Assembly (NCBI GenBank): GCA_010279815.1
Contig: QEOQ01000508.1
Coordinates: 2,353,013-2,417,012 of the forward strand
Source: Brachionus plicatilis
Lineage: Eukaryota; Rotifera; Eurotatoria; Ploima; Brachionidae
DNA: 64,000 nt
Reading direction: 5' to 3'
A model generated the notes under the pieces. That model searched no databases. It worked only from the letters and a program-made list of their open reading frames with translations, and had not been told where the DNA came from. Shown here piece by piece: positions 21,417 to 33,507 of this stretch. Every line of letters starts with the position of its first letter. Position 1 is the first letter of the stretch. Both the position numbers and the translations under genes were made by a program.

Positions 21417-22562
21417 TAGTGTTGTAAATCAAATTGGCGATTTGAACAAATTATTCGATTTATTTCGATTTAAATTTAATATAAAATTTGGATTCAAATT
21501 TAAACTAAAAGAAAATTTGGACTCAAATTTAAACTAAAATAAAATTTGGATTCAAATTTAAACTAAAAGAAAATTTGGACTCAAATTTAAACTAAAAGAA
21601 AATTTGGATTCAAATTTAAACTATAATAAAATTTGGATTAGAATTTAAACTCAAAAAATATTTAAATTCCAAGATTAACTTAAATAATTCTAAATTCTAT
21701 TTAAATTATGTTTTAATTAAAGTCACTTAAACAATTTGACTATTTTAAATTTTCGGATATAACTAAAACCTACTAAAATTTTATGCTGATATCCCAATTC
21801 CATTGCATGCTCTTTTTTCAAATAAAAAAACATATTACTTGAGGAATTTCTTTTACTATATTCAACAGTGTAATATCAGCAATTTTATTTTCTAAAATTT
21901 TCTAACTTTAATTGAATTATTGTGGAAAGAGATCTTTTAATGTATTGCTTTTTGTTAATCGATTGAGTAGTAAAAGGCTTGTAAAAAATCTTGAGTTTAA
22001 CTCATTTTAAAGAATATAAATTAGTTTTTAATATATAAGAAAAAATTAATATTTACATATTGTTTTAGAAAGACCTTGAACAAAAAAAATAATAGTTGGA
22101 AAAAGAAAAAAAATGGAAAAAACTTTATTTTTAGAATTTATTTGTTAATTACGTTTTAAAATTAATACAATTACTATATAAACCACCAAAATAAATTTAA
22201 ATTTTCGTTTTGATTTTCAAATATAAGCTTAATAATTTGACTTTTTTAAATTCTAAATTGAATTGAATTATGATTCAATTTTGAATTTAAATTTAATTAT
22301 TATTCTGGGTTTAAATTAAAACTTAACTTATAATTTTGTTTTAAACTTAAACTCAAATAAAAAATTTGTTTAAATTTGAACTCAAATGAAAGATTTGTTT
22401 TAAACTTAAACTCAAATAAAAAATTTGTTTAAACTTAAACTCAAATAAAAAATTTGTTTAAATTTGAACTCAAATAAAAAAATTGTTTAAATTCAAACTC
22501 AAATTTAAAAATTAATTTAATTATTTAAAAGTAAATTCAAATGTTATTTATTTACAACACTA
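21417..22562. mobile_element. hAT-type MITE with inverted minisatellite arms, 8-bp TSD
   Basis: The 1146-bp element starts TAGTGTTGTAAAT and ends with the complement. It is flanked by a perfect 8-bp duplication CAGTAGAT (21409-21416 and 22563-22570). The left arm has tandem copies of a roughly 30-36-bp unit with CAAATTTAAACTAAA (21475-21660). The right arm has related units in reverse complement (22310-22510). No transposase remnant is seen. Confidence 0.8.
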
Positions 22563-22680
22563 CAGTAGATGCAACTTTGAATGTTGCACCATGTTGCATT
22601 CACCAAACTAATTTTAAACTTTTAGAAAAAAATTTATTCAATTTTTTATCATTTTGTTCTGTTATTTTTTACTTAACTCA

Positions 22681-23059
22681 AGGTTGTGCAAAAGTCATAG
22701 TCGACTTTGACTTTTGGAATTTTTTTTACACTTTAAAGTCTCTACTGTATTTAATAATTTAGACTTGAACTAGTCCACAAAAAAAGCTTTTTTTTTTAAA
22801 TTTTTTTCTTTTAACGGCGCTTTTTTGGGTTTTATTTAGAAGGCCGCTACAATAGCTATCTGGAACGGCAATCCATGTCAGGATCACAATCATATGATTT
22901 TTTCCCATTCCAAGGTAGCTATTGTAGCGGCCTACTAAATAAAACCCAAAAAAGCGCCTTTTATAGAAAAAAATTAAAAAAAAAAAGTTTTGACCCTGAC
23001 TGTATTAAAAAAAAACAAAGTCTAAGTCCAGACTTGACTTTAACTTTTAACCAGCTCTG
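22681..23059. mobile_element. AGTTGTTTAAAAGTC-family MITE copy, interrupted
   Basis: Ends read GGTTGTGCAAAAGTC and, inverted, ACTTTTAACCAGCTC, related to the family copy at 51280-51497. The alternation of ACTTGAC/AGTCCAG words is the same. The middle contains the palindromic element 22816-22958. Confidence 0.5.
22816..22958. mobile_element. Palindromic foldback element
   Basis: Two arms of about 52 bp, starting GGCGCTTTTTTGGGTTTTAT on the left and mirrored on the right with few mismatches. They enclose a short loop centred on ATCATATGAT. The whole 143-bp unit can fold into one hairpin. It has no coding capacity. Confidence 0.75.
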
Positions 23060-23859
23060 ACTTAACTTCACTAAATATCTATTTAAGATGTGTAGAATCT
23101 GAACGATTATTATCATAATTTTTAGGCCATCTGTTTTTTTCAAATTAATTCTAAATATGTTTAAAAAAATCGTCGCTATGACCAAAAGTACTGCAAGGTT
23201 CCAGAATTAGTCCTAAAGATGAATTTTTTTCTATTAAATTTGATAAGTAAATAGTTATTTTCGACCAAAATTGAATTTAATAATTAATTTTTTATTTGTT
23301 TCACCATTTTGTAAAAAAATTTCTCTTCTTTTAATTCTTGAAACTATTTTTAAAAACAATTTTTATATTTCAAATAAATTGTAAAAAAAATTAACTTTTA
23401 AATATTAAAATCAATATTGAAAATGAAATCCTTGATTTAATTAAAATATTATCTAAGAAAAAAGAGTCCCTCAAAATCCATCCATAAAAGCTTCTTAAAA
23501 AGTGACTTATAAACCGACTTTTTTAAATAACGTCTTAAAAAGTGACTTAAAAAAACCAATAGAATTGACTTTTTATCCGACTTAATGTCCGTCTTAAAAA
23601 GCGTCTCCAAGACGCTTTTTTTTTTTCAGTGTAAGTGTTATTAATTTAGATTAATTTCTATTAAAATAGTGGCAGATCATTTAATTTGTGAAAATTTAAA
23701 AAAATAGATTGCTTATTAAAAAAAAGGTACCAAAAATATACCGTCCGTCTCTAAATGCTCGAAGTTCAGGAGACGAGGCCAAACACATCGACAATGCTGC
23801 GGTTATTAATCGATCAATTTCATTGGCTGCTAGGGCAGTAGAGATGGGTATGTATAGCG

Positions 23860-25510
23860 GTAAATGAGTGACCGGCGACCTCAATTTCTGCGAAATCAAG
23901 TGGACTGATTTTTTGTTCATGAATCAAAGGAAAGCTGATGGTTTATCGAGAAAATTTCTTGACACGCTAGACAATTTTTTGCTTCATCAAGCAGTGCGAA
24001 ATCCCACGTTCCTTCCAGCCAATAACGAACCGGTTAACGTTCTCGACCTAGTAATCGGCGACAAGCCAGACAGAATCGATATCCATCTGACCGGTGCTCC
24101 GTTGGGTAAGGCTCGCCAAGTCTATCCGGTTATCGAGTCTATGGTACACCTAAACTCATCAAATACCCCGAAATACGAATCATCACGGTTTAACTACGTC
24201 TGACGCAATTACTCAGCGATGTGCTAGGCTCTCATCAACAGGGCAGTCGAGCTTAACACTTTTAACATTGACGAAGCTTATTATTGGCTCGTTAATAAAT
24301 AAAGTCAACTATGTAATGTTCAAAAGTTTCAATAGTTTATTAATTGATTTAACTAACTATGTAATGTTAACATTCCTAAGAATGAAAACAGTGTTATACA
24401 GAGTCATCGAACCCCTGCCGTGACTGACTGTGTAACAATCTCCTTTCACTCCAACAGCAGGGCTTTGTTCCAAAGAAAGCCGGCAGCACTAACCTTCTTG
24501 AGACTGTGGATTTAGTCACATCGGCGATGCAGAAAAAAAAGCCGGTTGACATTGTTTTCTTTGACTTTGCCAAAGTCATTGACAAGGTTACTCATGGCAG
24601 GCTGTTAAAAAAGCTCAAGAGCTTTGGTTTCCAATGTCAACTTCTGGGCTGAATTAAAATTTTCCGAAGAAAAGGAAGAAGCGTGTTGTTATGGGTCATT
24701 ATGTTTCAAATTAGAACGATGAAACTTCGGAAGTAGCACAAGGTAGTGTGTTAGGACCATTGCTCTTCGCTATCTTCATCAACAATCTACCCAGAACTTG
24801 ATAAACACAAACAAGCTTTTTGTCGACGACCTAAAAATAATAGCCGGGGTGGACTCCGAGGCGGCAATGAATATTCTCCAAGCTGATTTGGACGTAGAGG
24901 CCGAATGGTGCTGAAAATAGGTAATGGAAGCAAACGAGAGCAAAAATAAGGTAATGAATATCGGCAGCAACGAGAACAAAGCAAAAATGAGATAATAAAC
25001 GCTAAAAAAGAAGGACGGCCCTCGTATTTAGCTTCAAAAAACATCTGAAGAGCGCGACCTCGGCATCATTCTCACGCCAGATTTTAAGTTCAACTCACAG
25101 TCCACTCACGCTGCATCAAAAGCCAACAAAGTTCTAGGCATGCTTAAACATACTTTCGTGTCTAGAGACGTGGAACTATGGCCGGACTTCATCACACTTC
25201 CACTCGTCCACATCTGGAGTTTGCAGTGTCCGCTTGGAACCCGTTTCATTGAAGAAATATTGACACCCTTGAAAAAATCCAGAGAAGAATAACGAGGGTC
25301 CTCACTGCCTTGAAAGGCATTGAGTACGAGAACAGACTTGAGTAGATGAGTAATACATCCCTGGAGATAAGACGACAACGTGGTGACTTAATTCAACTAT
25401 TCAAAGTCAACAAGAGCAAAAACGACTTAACGTGGTGCAACAAGCCAAATTGGTTGACTCCGAGAGATACAAAGAGAAGTCAACAAAAGCGTGAGATCGT
25501 AGCGTCTTGT
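23860..25510 (+). pseudogene. CR1-like LINE remnant (endonuclease end plus RT)
   Basis: An endonuclease C-terminus opens with TGDLNFCEIKW and continues to FLDTLDNFLLHQAVRNPTF. The RT core follows in pieces: DIVFFDFAKVIDKV, then AQGSVLGPLLFAIFINNLP, then FVDDLKIIAGVDSEAA carrying the active-site aspartates (FVDD in place of YADD). After that come ERDLGIILTPDFKFNSQ and RGDLIQLFKVNKSKNDLTW. Stops and frameshifts break it throughout. The 3' end is cut at about 25510 exactly where segmental duplication B begins. Confidence 0.85.
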
Positions 25511-26372
25511 CAATATTCTCTTTGAAAGTGCATTATTCTAATTGAAAATGTGCTTTCCTCATTCATAGTTCAACGAGAAAATATTGTTTAACAAGAAAAA
25601 ATTTTTCCACAAATGTGCATGAAATTTTATCATAATTTTAATTATTTTAAACAAGATTTTTATTTTTTTTAATCAATCTAATTTAATTTTTCTTTGAAAT
25701 AAACTTTCATTTAAATAGATGTCTAAAAATTATTTAATTATAATTTACGTTAAAAAAAACATATCCATTGATTATTGAGTAGAATAAAATATAAATAAAC
25801 TAATTACAATCTAAAAATCTTCCATTGAAAAATTTAATAAAAATTCAAACTTTAATTAAAAATTTCCAAAAATACAATGTAAATATATTATAAAATAAAT
25901 CAAATGAATATGAACAACTAAAAAATAATAAAACAAAAGTGTGGCTACTAAATTTTATATCTTTTAAATAAAATAAATATTAATATTTTATAAAATTTTA
26001 AATATAAATATTTAATCAATGTATTTAATGAAAAATTACGAAAATTCATCAACAAAAAAATTCTATGCTAAATTGTCTATAAAATATTTTTTCAATAAAG
26101 CATCCATTGGATAATTTAATAAAAATTTAATTAAAAATGTCCTAAAATTCAACTAATGTATATTTTGTAAAAAATCAAATTTAAAAAAGTAATCTGACAA
26201 AATGATATTTAAAGTTCACCTGAACATGATATTCTTTGGATGGTAATACCTAAAAATGAACTATTTTGGATTAAAATAAAGTATCATAAACTATTTGCTT
26301 AATTTTATCTGAAGGGCTATCAACGAAGCTAAATACGATTTTTAGCTCAAAATGACACTCTAATTTAGAGGA

Positions 26373-26378
26373 TATAAA
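26373..26378 (+). promoter_or_regulatory. TATA box, gene copy B
   Basis: Same TATAAA and spacing to the ATG as in copy A. Confidence 0.5.
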
Positions 26379-26458
26379 TTTTGATAAATATTCTGATAAT
26401 TCAACAAATTGAAAGAAATAAAATAATATTTTAAAACAAAGTCTAACTAAGCAAAAAA

Positions 26459-27383
26459 ATGTTGAGACTCGTTGCTTTGGTAATTATGGCTGTTGCAGTC
26501 CATGGATCAAATTTGTATGGTCAACAATATCAAAAAGTTGAAACAGCTTCTTATCCAGAAGTAGAAATGCCTGAATATCCGATGCCAGATAGTTCTTATC
26601 AACAAGCCGAAAAGCCAAGCTACAACAAGATGTCTGAAGCTGCATACCAACCAGCTGAAAAGCCAAGCTACAACAAAATGCATGAATCTACTTATCAAGC
26701 AGCCGAAAAGCCAAGTTACAACAAAATGCCAGAATATGGTTATCAGCCAGCTCAGAAACCAACTTACCAAAAAATGCCTGAACCAGTATACCAAGCAACT
26801 GAAAAGTCATCCTATAATCAAATGCCAGAGTATGGCTATCAGCCAGCTCAAAAAGCATACAGCCAAAAAACCTATGCTTCTATGCCATATGCTCCAAAAC
26901 CACGTAAATATATTTTACTTTAAATTGAGAATTTAAAATGTATCTGTTATTAATTATTTTCATTTATTTTAAGCTAAATGTGACGTCTCAATCGATTATA
27001 CTAGTGTTCCAGGTTCATGCACAAAATTCAGAAGATGCTCAAATGGTTACTTGTACATTTTGAGATGCCCACACAACACTGTTTGGGATAACAAGCTCAA
27101 GACTTGTGCTAGACCAGAACAAGTTCCAGCGCCATGCGGAACTAAAATGAATGGCTATCCAAGTTACAAGAAACAAGCTTATTCAGCACCATCAGCCTAC
27201 CCCACCTACCAAAAAGAAGCCTATCCAGCTCCATCTGCTTATTCAGCACCATCAGCCTACCCAGTCGATCAAAAAGATACTTATCCAACTCAAAATACTT
27301 ATGAACAACCAAAATCATATGGTACTTATGAAGCTACCACTGCTGCTCCAGCTAAATATGAACAAGCTTATCCAACTTATTAA
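26459..27383 (+). CDS. Secreted tyrosine-rich repeat protein with peritrophin-A chitin-binding domain, copy B
   Basis: Exons 26459-26903 and 26974-27383 with a 70-bp intron, 284 residues. The predicted protein is identical to copy A, including S117 in the fifth repeat and N256 in the tail. The intron, the promoter from the TATA box down and the polyadenylation signal at 27405-27410 are also the same as in A by eye. Identity in non-coding parts points to very recent duplication or gene conversion, not selection on the protein alone. An assembly artefact in which one locus was placed twice is less likely because the flanks differ: B lies next to a truncated LINE and has its own 3' deletion. Confidence 0.85.
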
Positions 27384-27404
27384 GTGGACATTTTTTTTGA
27401 TTAG

Positions 27405-27410
27405 AATAAA
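27405..27410 (+). promoter_or_regulatory. Polyadenylation signal, gene copy B
   Basis: AATAAA at the same distance from the stop as in copy A. Confidence 0.5.
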
Positions 27411-28068
27411 ATTCATCAAATTAATCTAAGTTTTTCAATTCTTAATTTTTTTTTTTGAATTACTGTTAAACATCTTCAAGATTTAATCTTCATGAATATT
27501 TAACTTCCTTATCGTCAGAATATCATAAAATTCCAAAAAAAATTTTGTTTTCCGATTTTAAATCTAATTGTACGAGTTGTTTGATTAACAATCAAAAGAG
27601 AGAATCTTTTCAATTCTTTCAATTATTATTAATTTTAATTATTTCAAGATTAATCCACGAGCCCGTGTCTAGGTGTCGTGTTTATTTTATATTAAGTAGT
27701 TATTAGCAATTAAAAATTTAATTAAATAATTTATTTTTATAAACTAATATAAAATAGATTTTCTTTATTATTCTAATATATTTATATTAATAAACTTTCT
27801 GATATCGACACAGATAAACAAATAAATAAATAAACATAAAATTTTGGTTGCTAATTTTTATCAAATATTTTCGCAAACAGTATCAGTTGCCCACTAAAGA
27901 AACAGATTTAAAAAAGTCTATGTCATTGCTCAAACCGAAACTTAAAGATCCTAAACGATCTTCAAATTTCCCGAAACATAATTTTTCGTATCATTAAATG
28001 GTTTGACCAACACTTTAAGTACTGTGTCAAAAAGTTAAATATTGGCGAAAAAATTTCAGTTGATTTAA

Positions 28069-28530
28069 CCCGTAGCTATCATGAGGTAATGTCGAGGCAA
28101 CTTATCTAAAGTTCTTTGTAGCTGTTCGTAGAATATAGATTATTTTCCTTCATTGGCTTCGTTAGTTGCAGCATAGCATTGAATGATGGACGTGTTACAA
28201 TGCTGCCCTTATAGCCATGTGCGAATCAGTCTTTTATTTATTAGCTTTCATTCCATCATTGTGTCCTTTGCTTGCTTTGAAAACATTATTATTATGCCGT
28301 GTAGTCTTGTGTTTTCCGATCCAGAATACAGGAAGCTCCATTTACTGTTTTTTATTTGGTCTGGACCTGTTTAGCAACTTTTACACATACCTAGCACCTC
28401 TAAACCGTATTTACCCATGACAAGTGCGACATGAATGTATCTAGATCTTTTGGAAATTGTTCTTTCATTCTTAGTTATGACTCTACATCTGTGTTTCGCA
28501 GTAAATATCCAACTTTTCTGTATGCAACCT
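28069..28530 (-). pseudogene. RTE-like endonuclease remnant (in duplication B)
   Basis: Equivalent to the 5' half of the copy A remnant (19549-20010), with scattered substitutions. It joins directly to sequence that in copy A lies 697 bp away, which defines a deletion in B or an insertion in A. Confidence 0.7.
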
Positions 28531-28539
28531 TAGTTAGCA

Positions 28540-28985
28540 ATAGGTGAATTAAAAAAAATACCAAGAATGCCATTAATCTATTCAGACTTTTTAGATATGC
28601 AAGAAAAGTTCAAAAGAAAGTACGCTTTTTTGTTAATTATAAACACCAAAAATAAAAGAATTGATTGTTATTTAATATTATCTTATGCCTTGCCAGTCAA
28701 AGATATAAAAATCTCCTTTTATAAACTTTAAATTTAACACGCGACATTAAGAAAATTGTGACATGAGATTAAAAAAAGAATATTTTATCGAGATAAATAA
28801 CACCAAAAAGGGTTCGAAAAACCCGATTAAAGCTTATTTTCAGGATCGTTTAGGATCTGTTGGTACACGGTTAATACATTAAGAATAAATAAAATAAATA
28901 AAATGACAACTTTTTTAATAAATGGTCACTTCTAGCCTAAATAAATAATAAAGAAAATAAGAAATCGAAAGAAAGAAAATTAAAG
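28540..28985. other. AT-rich spacer, no gene seen
   Basis: Unique AT-rich sequence between duplication B and the next LINE fragment. It contains a short AATAAAT tandem run near 28885-28905. Confidence 0.4.
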
Positions 28986-28989
28986 CGAA

Positions 28990-29590
28990 GACAACTAAAT
29001 AACGCGATCTCGGAATCATCATCACCAGCGATCTTAAGTCAAGCGAGTAGCGGCAACTTCAACGATGATAGCGAGTCGAATAAGACTCACTTACAAATAC
29101 TTTTCTTTAAAGTTAGTAGATCTACTTTTTAAGTAATTTGTTCGCCCTCATCTCGAATTTGCTGTAGGAGCCTGGAATCCGAAGTGAAAAAGATGTCCTG
29201 GAGCAAGTTCAGTGACAATTCTCGAAACTAGTAACAGAACTAAAGGATAAACCATATGTTGAGAGAAGAGAGGCTCTTGGTTGGAGTACCCTAGAAGAGA
29301 AACGCAGGCGTGGTGATCTCATCCAACTACAAAAAATTCAGCATGGTCATGATCGGGTGACATTCATAAATGGGAATCAAAAGCTGGCTTTGGATGGTCT
29401 AGACAGCCCGGCAGGGAACACAAAAACTTGCCATAAGGCTATCGAGCGACAGCTGATCCGCAATTGTGGAGTGAGACACAACTATTTTACAAACCGAATA
29501 GCAAGAAACTGGAACATGTTGGATGCGGTGACATAGAGTGTCAGCAATACGAACATTTTTAAAAAAAGAATCGACAAGTTACTTAGATGA
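28990..29590 (+). pseudogene. CR1-like LINE C-terminal fragment
   Basis: Starts with RDLGIIITSDLK, then decayed sequence, then a long readable stretch: ALGWSTLEEKRRRGDLIQLQ, later LIRNCGVRHNYFTNRIARNW, and FKKRIDKLLR to a stop. This is the region after the RT domain. A stop interrupts it near the end and upstream frames are broken. It resembles the LINE at 23860-25510 more than the one at 61540. Confidence 0.8.
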
Positions 29591-30620
29591 AAAATTCTAT
29601 AAAAATACTTTAATGAGAGTAAAATTTTAAAATTTTTCTTCCATTTAAAAAATGTTTATTTAAATTCATGTAAAATGAAAGTTATTTAAAAATATGCAAA
29701 AAATAAATTGCTATAAAGGTTTTTAATTGGATAAAATTAGGGTTTAAATGTACCTGGTTTTTGTTGTGTTAATATTACCTCCATATTGAAATTAATTATT
29801 TTAGTGTCGAAATTAATTAGTTCTAAATAATTTGTTGAAAATAAATACTTTTCGTTTAATTTAATTAGTTTATTTAAAAATATTTAGTTTTAGTTAAAAA
29901 TTCAAATAAAAAAAATTGTTTTATTTGAGACATTCTTTTGCTTTTGGAGCCGCATCTTTTTAATATGCTTCAGTGGCATTCCTAAAAGCTTTTGGTTCAC
30001 TGCTAAAGAAATGATATGGTCTATTGCAAATTTTTGTTAAATGATTTTAATGTTAAAAATTTATTTTCGAAAATTTTTATGTCAAAATGTTAAAAGTTTA
30101 ATAAGGATTTTAATGTCAACATATTGTAATGTCAAAAATGAAATAAGAATTTAATAAATAAAAAGCGAACGTTTTTATAAATCGCAACTGAATGAGAGTT
30201 TTTTACTTTTTCGATTCCAATGTTGTTTTCTACGTAAATTATCTCTTCAGAATTTTCCATTTTATATATTTTGTTTAAATGTAGCTTTTTATTGTTTAAA
30301 AAAAGTTAATTTTGTTCAAGTTTCAAGTAGATATTAGACTACTCATTAATATTTTAAAGGGTAAAAAATTAATTTTTATCAAAAGGATGTCGATTTCATT
30401 TAATAATAATTTTTGAAATAAAAACTACATATAAAAAGTTAACTTAATAAGTTTTTAGTTTTTGTTTATTTTAATTGAGTTTTATTGAACATAATTATTT
30501 GACTACTCATTACTATCAAATTGTACTTTTTTTAAAGCTGATTAAAATGAAATCAATTTATCAAAATTAACTTTTTATCTACTTCAACAGCAAGTAATTA
30601 TTTTCAATAAAAATAAATTA
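29591..30620. other. AT-rich intergenic sequence, no gene seen
   Basis: Low-complexity AT-rich DNA with imperfect repeats of AATTAATTA and TTTAATGTCAA words; nothing coding is visible. Confidence 0.4.
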
Positions 30621-30625
30621 AAATA

Positions 30626-31545
30626 CCGTATCTCCTTGTTTAGCGACGCATGCTTTAATACCATGAGTAGGATATTTGGTGCATGGTCTAGCATAGACCT
30701 CACAATGTTAAATTTTTTATTTTAAAAGTCCTATGGGTCACATAGTCGATACATATTAAAAACGTAGCTTTCTTTCTTACCTTTCTTTCTCCCTAGTGCC
30801 TTTCTAACTGAACCATTCTTGTTGTAAACAACTGGCGTACTAACACTTGTTGAAGTATTTTCTATATTTTGTTGTATTGGTATATCTTGTAATGGCAAAC
30901 GTTGAACGGTGTGACCCTGCTGTGTACCGACAACAATGGGAATATTATTATTCTGACTATATATTGGTGGTTCGTTTCAAACCATCATTATATCTAATGG
31001 GATTTGTGCTGATGATATAAACTGGGAAATATTTGGTGTAAAATATACAAAATACTTCAACAAGTGTTAGTGCGCCAGTTGTTTACAACAAGAATGGTTC
31101 AGTTAGAAAGCCACTAGGAAGAAAGAAAGGTTCTACGAATAAATCGAAACAATAATTTTTTTTAAAATTTTTTTATTCTCTTTTTTGTCTTAAATTTTTA
31201 AATTTAAATGTCGGGTCAATAATTAAAATTAAACTTTTTTATTATATTTAATATTTTTTTTACCATAACTCTAACGTCGCATCTATAAAATAAACTCAAT
31301 AAATATTTTTTATATTTAATTTTTTTTAAGTTTAAAACCCCGAGTCTTTAATAAAGACTTTTTTTGAAGCTCTGCTTTTCTATTTGAATTTCTATTATAA
31401 ACGCTACGTTTTTAATATGTATCGACTATGTGACCCATAGGACTTTTAAAATAAAAAATTTAACATTGTGAGGTTTATGTTAGACCATGCACCAAATATC
31501 CTACTCATGGTATTAAAGCATGCGTCGCTAAACAAGGGGATACGG
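30626..31545. mobile_element. Long-TIR (near-palindromic) element, TA target site
   Basis: The outer arms of about 145 bp begin CCGTATCTCCTTGTTTAGCG and are mirrored at the right end with few differences; both ends are flanked by TA. A second mirrored stretch lies further in (30768-30865 and 31050-31135), so most of the 920 bp can fold back. On the plus strand the right inner arm encodes VYNKNGSVRKPLGRKKGS to a stop, a basic AT-hook-like C-terminus; the left arm holds the mirrored copy of the same piece. This looks like a foldback derivative made from one end of a protein-coding element. Confidence 0.7.
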
Positions 31546-31559
31546 TAAGCAAAAACTAC

Positions 31560-32044
31560 ATACTTAATTTCAACTTATTGAGTTAACTTTTTTTTTTTAA
31601 ATAGAATTTTTAGTTTTTCAACAAAAAGTAATTAATCTGAACCGAAATTAATTATTTTCGCAGTACAGGTAATTAACAGCCGTTTTTATTTAGAGTTAAA
31701 TTATTAATTTTTTTCAATGTAACTCAAGAAATTTGAAATATAATTTAAGGAATAGTGAGAATCTGATTGAACCGGCATCAAAAACGGCAAATGGTGAAAA
31801 AACATTTGGATTCTTTTATCCAAGACTGATGAATAGCTTTGTGATAAAGAGATCAATGTTGCAACATTCAAGCATTCAATATTCAATAATAATAATTTGA
31901 TATTTACAGATTTTGTAAAAAATTCAAAAAATTTAACTTAAATATTTTAATGTATTATTTTTTTAAATGATTTTAAAAACATACTTATTTTATTTGTAAA
32001 CAATTTTTTTTTTTTTTTCATTTTTTGTAAAAGTTTTAATATCA
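31560..32044. other. AT-rich sequence before the gap
   Basis: No gene recognised; the short ORFs here are low-complexity. Confidence 0.35.
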
Positions 32045-32100
32045 NNNNNNNNNNNNNNNNNNNNNNNNNNNNNNNNNNNNNNNNNNNNNNNNNNNNNNNN
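32045..32100. other. Assembly gap
   Basis: 56 Ns. The base after the gap is already inside a copy of the duplicated region, so the assembly broke at the repeat. Confidence 1.
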
Positions 32101-32275
32101 AGCATCCATTGGATAATTTAATAAAAATTTAATTAAAAATGTCCTAAAATTCAACTAATGTTTATTTTATAATAAATCAAATTTAAAAAAGTAATCTGAC
32201 AAAATGATATTTAAAGTTCACCTGAACATGATATTCTTTGGATGGTAATACCTAAAAATGAACTATTTTGGATTA
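32101..32275 (+). repeat. Partial extra copy of the duplicated upstream region
   Basis: Matches the stretch of copy A from about 16879 to 17055 (AGCATCCATTGGATAATTTA onward) with a few substitutions and ends at GGATTATAATAA. The gene itself is absent here, so this is a fourth, truncated unit next to the gap. Confidence 0.75.
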
Positions 32276-33153
32276 TAATAATTTTCACAATTTTTTTTAT
32301 TTTTTGAATTATCTAACAAATTATTCAGGAGGCACATGCTATTTTAAATGGATTTACAACGAAGGAAGCTTTTTAATTTAAAAATTACTCGTTATAATCA
32401 ATTCTCTTAGTCAAAAACAGAACTCTTAATCAAAATAATGCTCATTCAACCAAAAAAACAAAAGATGCTAAAATATAAATATAAAATATAAATATAAATT
32501 CAAATATAAATTAAATTAAGGTATGAAATTTTTTTGTGTTTCATCTTTAAAATCCACCCAACAAAATTTCTTAACTTTGATCTCTTTAAAACAATTAATA
32601 AGAACTAAGAGGAAAATGAAATTCCATTCATAAACTCCGTTCCGTTTCATTTCATAACATCCCTCTATTCCATTCATCCACTCCACTTGGAGGATTAACA
32701 AACATAATAACCATATTATTTATGAAGTTTTTTTATGGATTTTTTGAACCCCAGCAGCATCAGTCCCTTCAGAACAATTATTTTCCAGTGCTGGTTACAG
32801 CATTTGGAATCATCGAAGTAAAATTAACCCAGAATATGTCAGAAAAGTTGTTTTTGTCAGTCAAAATTTAAATCTGAACAATTCAAATTATTATATTTTT
32901 ATACAATTTTTTTAATCGAATATTAAATTCAAATATTTTTCTATAACAGTTTTAAAACGTATAAAATTTAATTTAGATAATATATTCGAATGAATTTTCA
33001 TCGGAATACATAGGAAGTCGATGACATTAAAAAAAATTCCAAGTCAGAAGTTAAAAAAAATTAAAAATCGGGACTTGGACTTGACTTAAGACAAGAGATT
33101 TTTAAACAACTCTAATAAAAAAAATAAAAAAATTAAAAAAAGTGATTTAAAAA
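32276..33153. other. AT-rich sequence with part of a MITE
   Basis: No gene seen. The end of an AGTTGTTTAAAAGTC-family MITE is recognisable at about 33000-33115 (GGGACTTGGACTTGAC then TTTTTAAACAACTC). Confidence 0.45.
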
Positions 33154-33421
33154 CTAAAAATCATCCATTGAAAAATTTAATTAAAATGTCCTAAAATTCA
33201 ACTAATGTATATTTTGTAAAAAATCAAATTTAAAAAAGTAATCTGACAAAATGATATTTAAAGTTCACCTGAACATGATATTCTTTGGATGGTAATACCT
33301 AAAAATGAACTATTTTGGATTAAAATAAAGTATCATAAACTATTTGCTTAATTTTATCTGAAGGGCTATCAACGAAGCTAAATACGATTTTTAGCTCAAA
33401 ATGACACTCTAATTTAGAGGA

Positions 33422-33427
33422 TATAAA
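33422..33427 (+). promoter_or_regulatory. TATA box, gene copy C
   Basis: Same TATAAA and spacing to the ATG as in copies A and B. Confidence 0.5.
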
Positions 33428-33507
33428 TTTTGATAAATATTCTGATAATTCAACAAATTGAAAGAAATAAAATAATATTTTAAAACAAAGTCTAACTAAG
33501 CAAAAAA

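Larger units (their letters stand above)
20594..23631. mobile_element. Candidate 3-kb TIR element, TA target site
   Basis: The left end CACTGAAAAAAAAATAA and the complement of the right end share about 25 bp including a CGTCTTA-like word, and both are flanked by TA. Inside both ends the word AAGTCGCTTTTTAAGACG recurs in varied form. No transposase is visible; the interior is occupied by other insertions (21417-22562 and 22681-23059). The homopolymer-rich ends make this less certain than the other elements. Confidence 0.45.
25513..28531 (+). repeat. Segmental duplication, copy B
   Basis: Collinear with copy A (16321-20012) with small indels upstream of the gene, including an extra AAACATATCC-type stretch near 25755. 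It lacks the segment equivalent to 18852-19548. The left edge lies inside the LINE at 23860-25510 and the right edge near ATGCAACCT. Confidence 0.85.

Noticed and set aside
26459..28531. Copy B as a mere assembly duplicate of copy A
   Set aside because: Flanks differ (truncated LINE on the left, a 697-bp difference and unique sequence on the right) and scattered substitutions exist outside the gene; still worth confirming with long reads.
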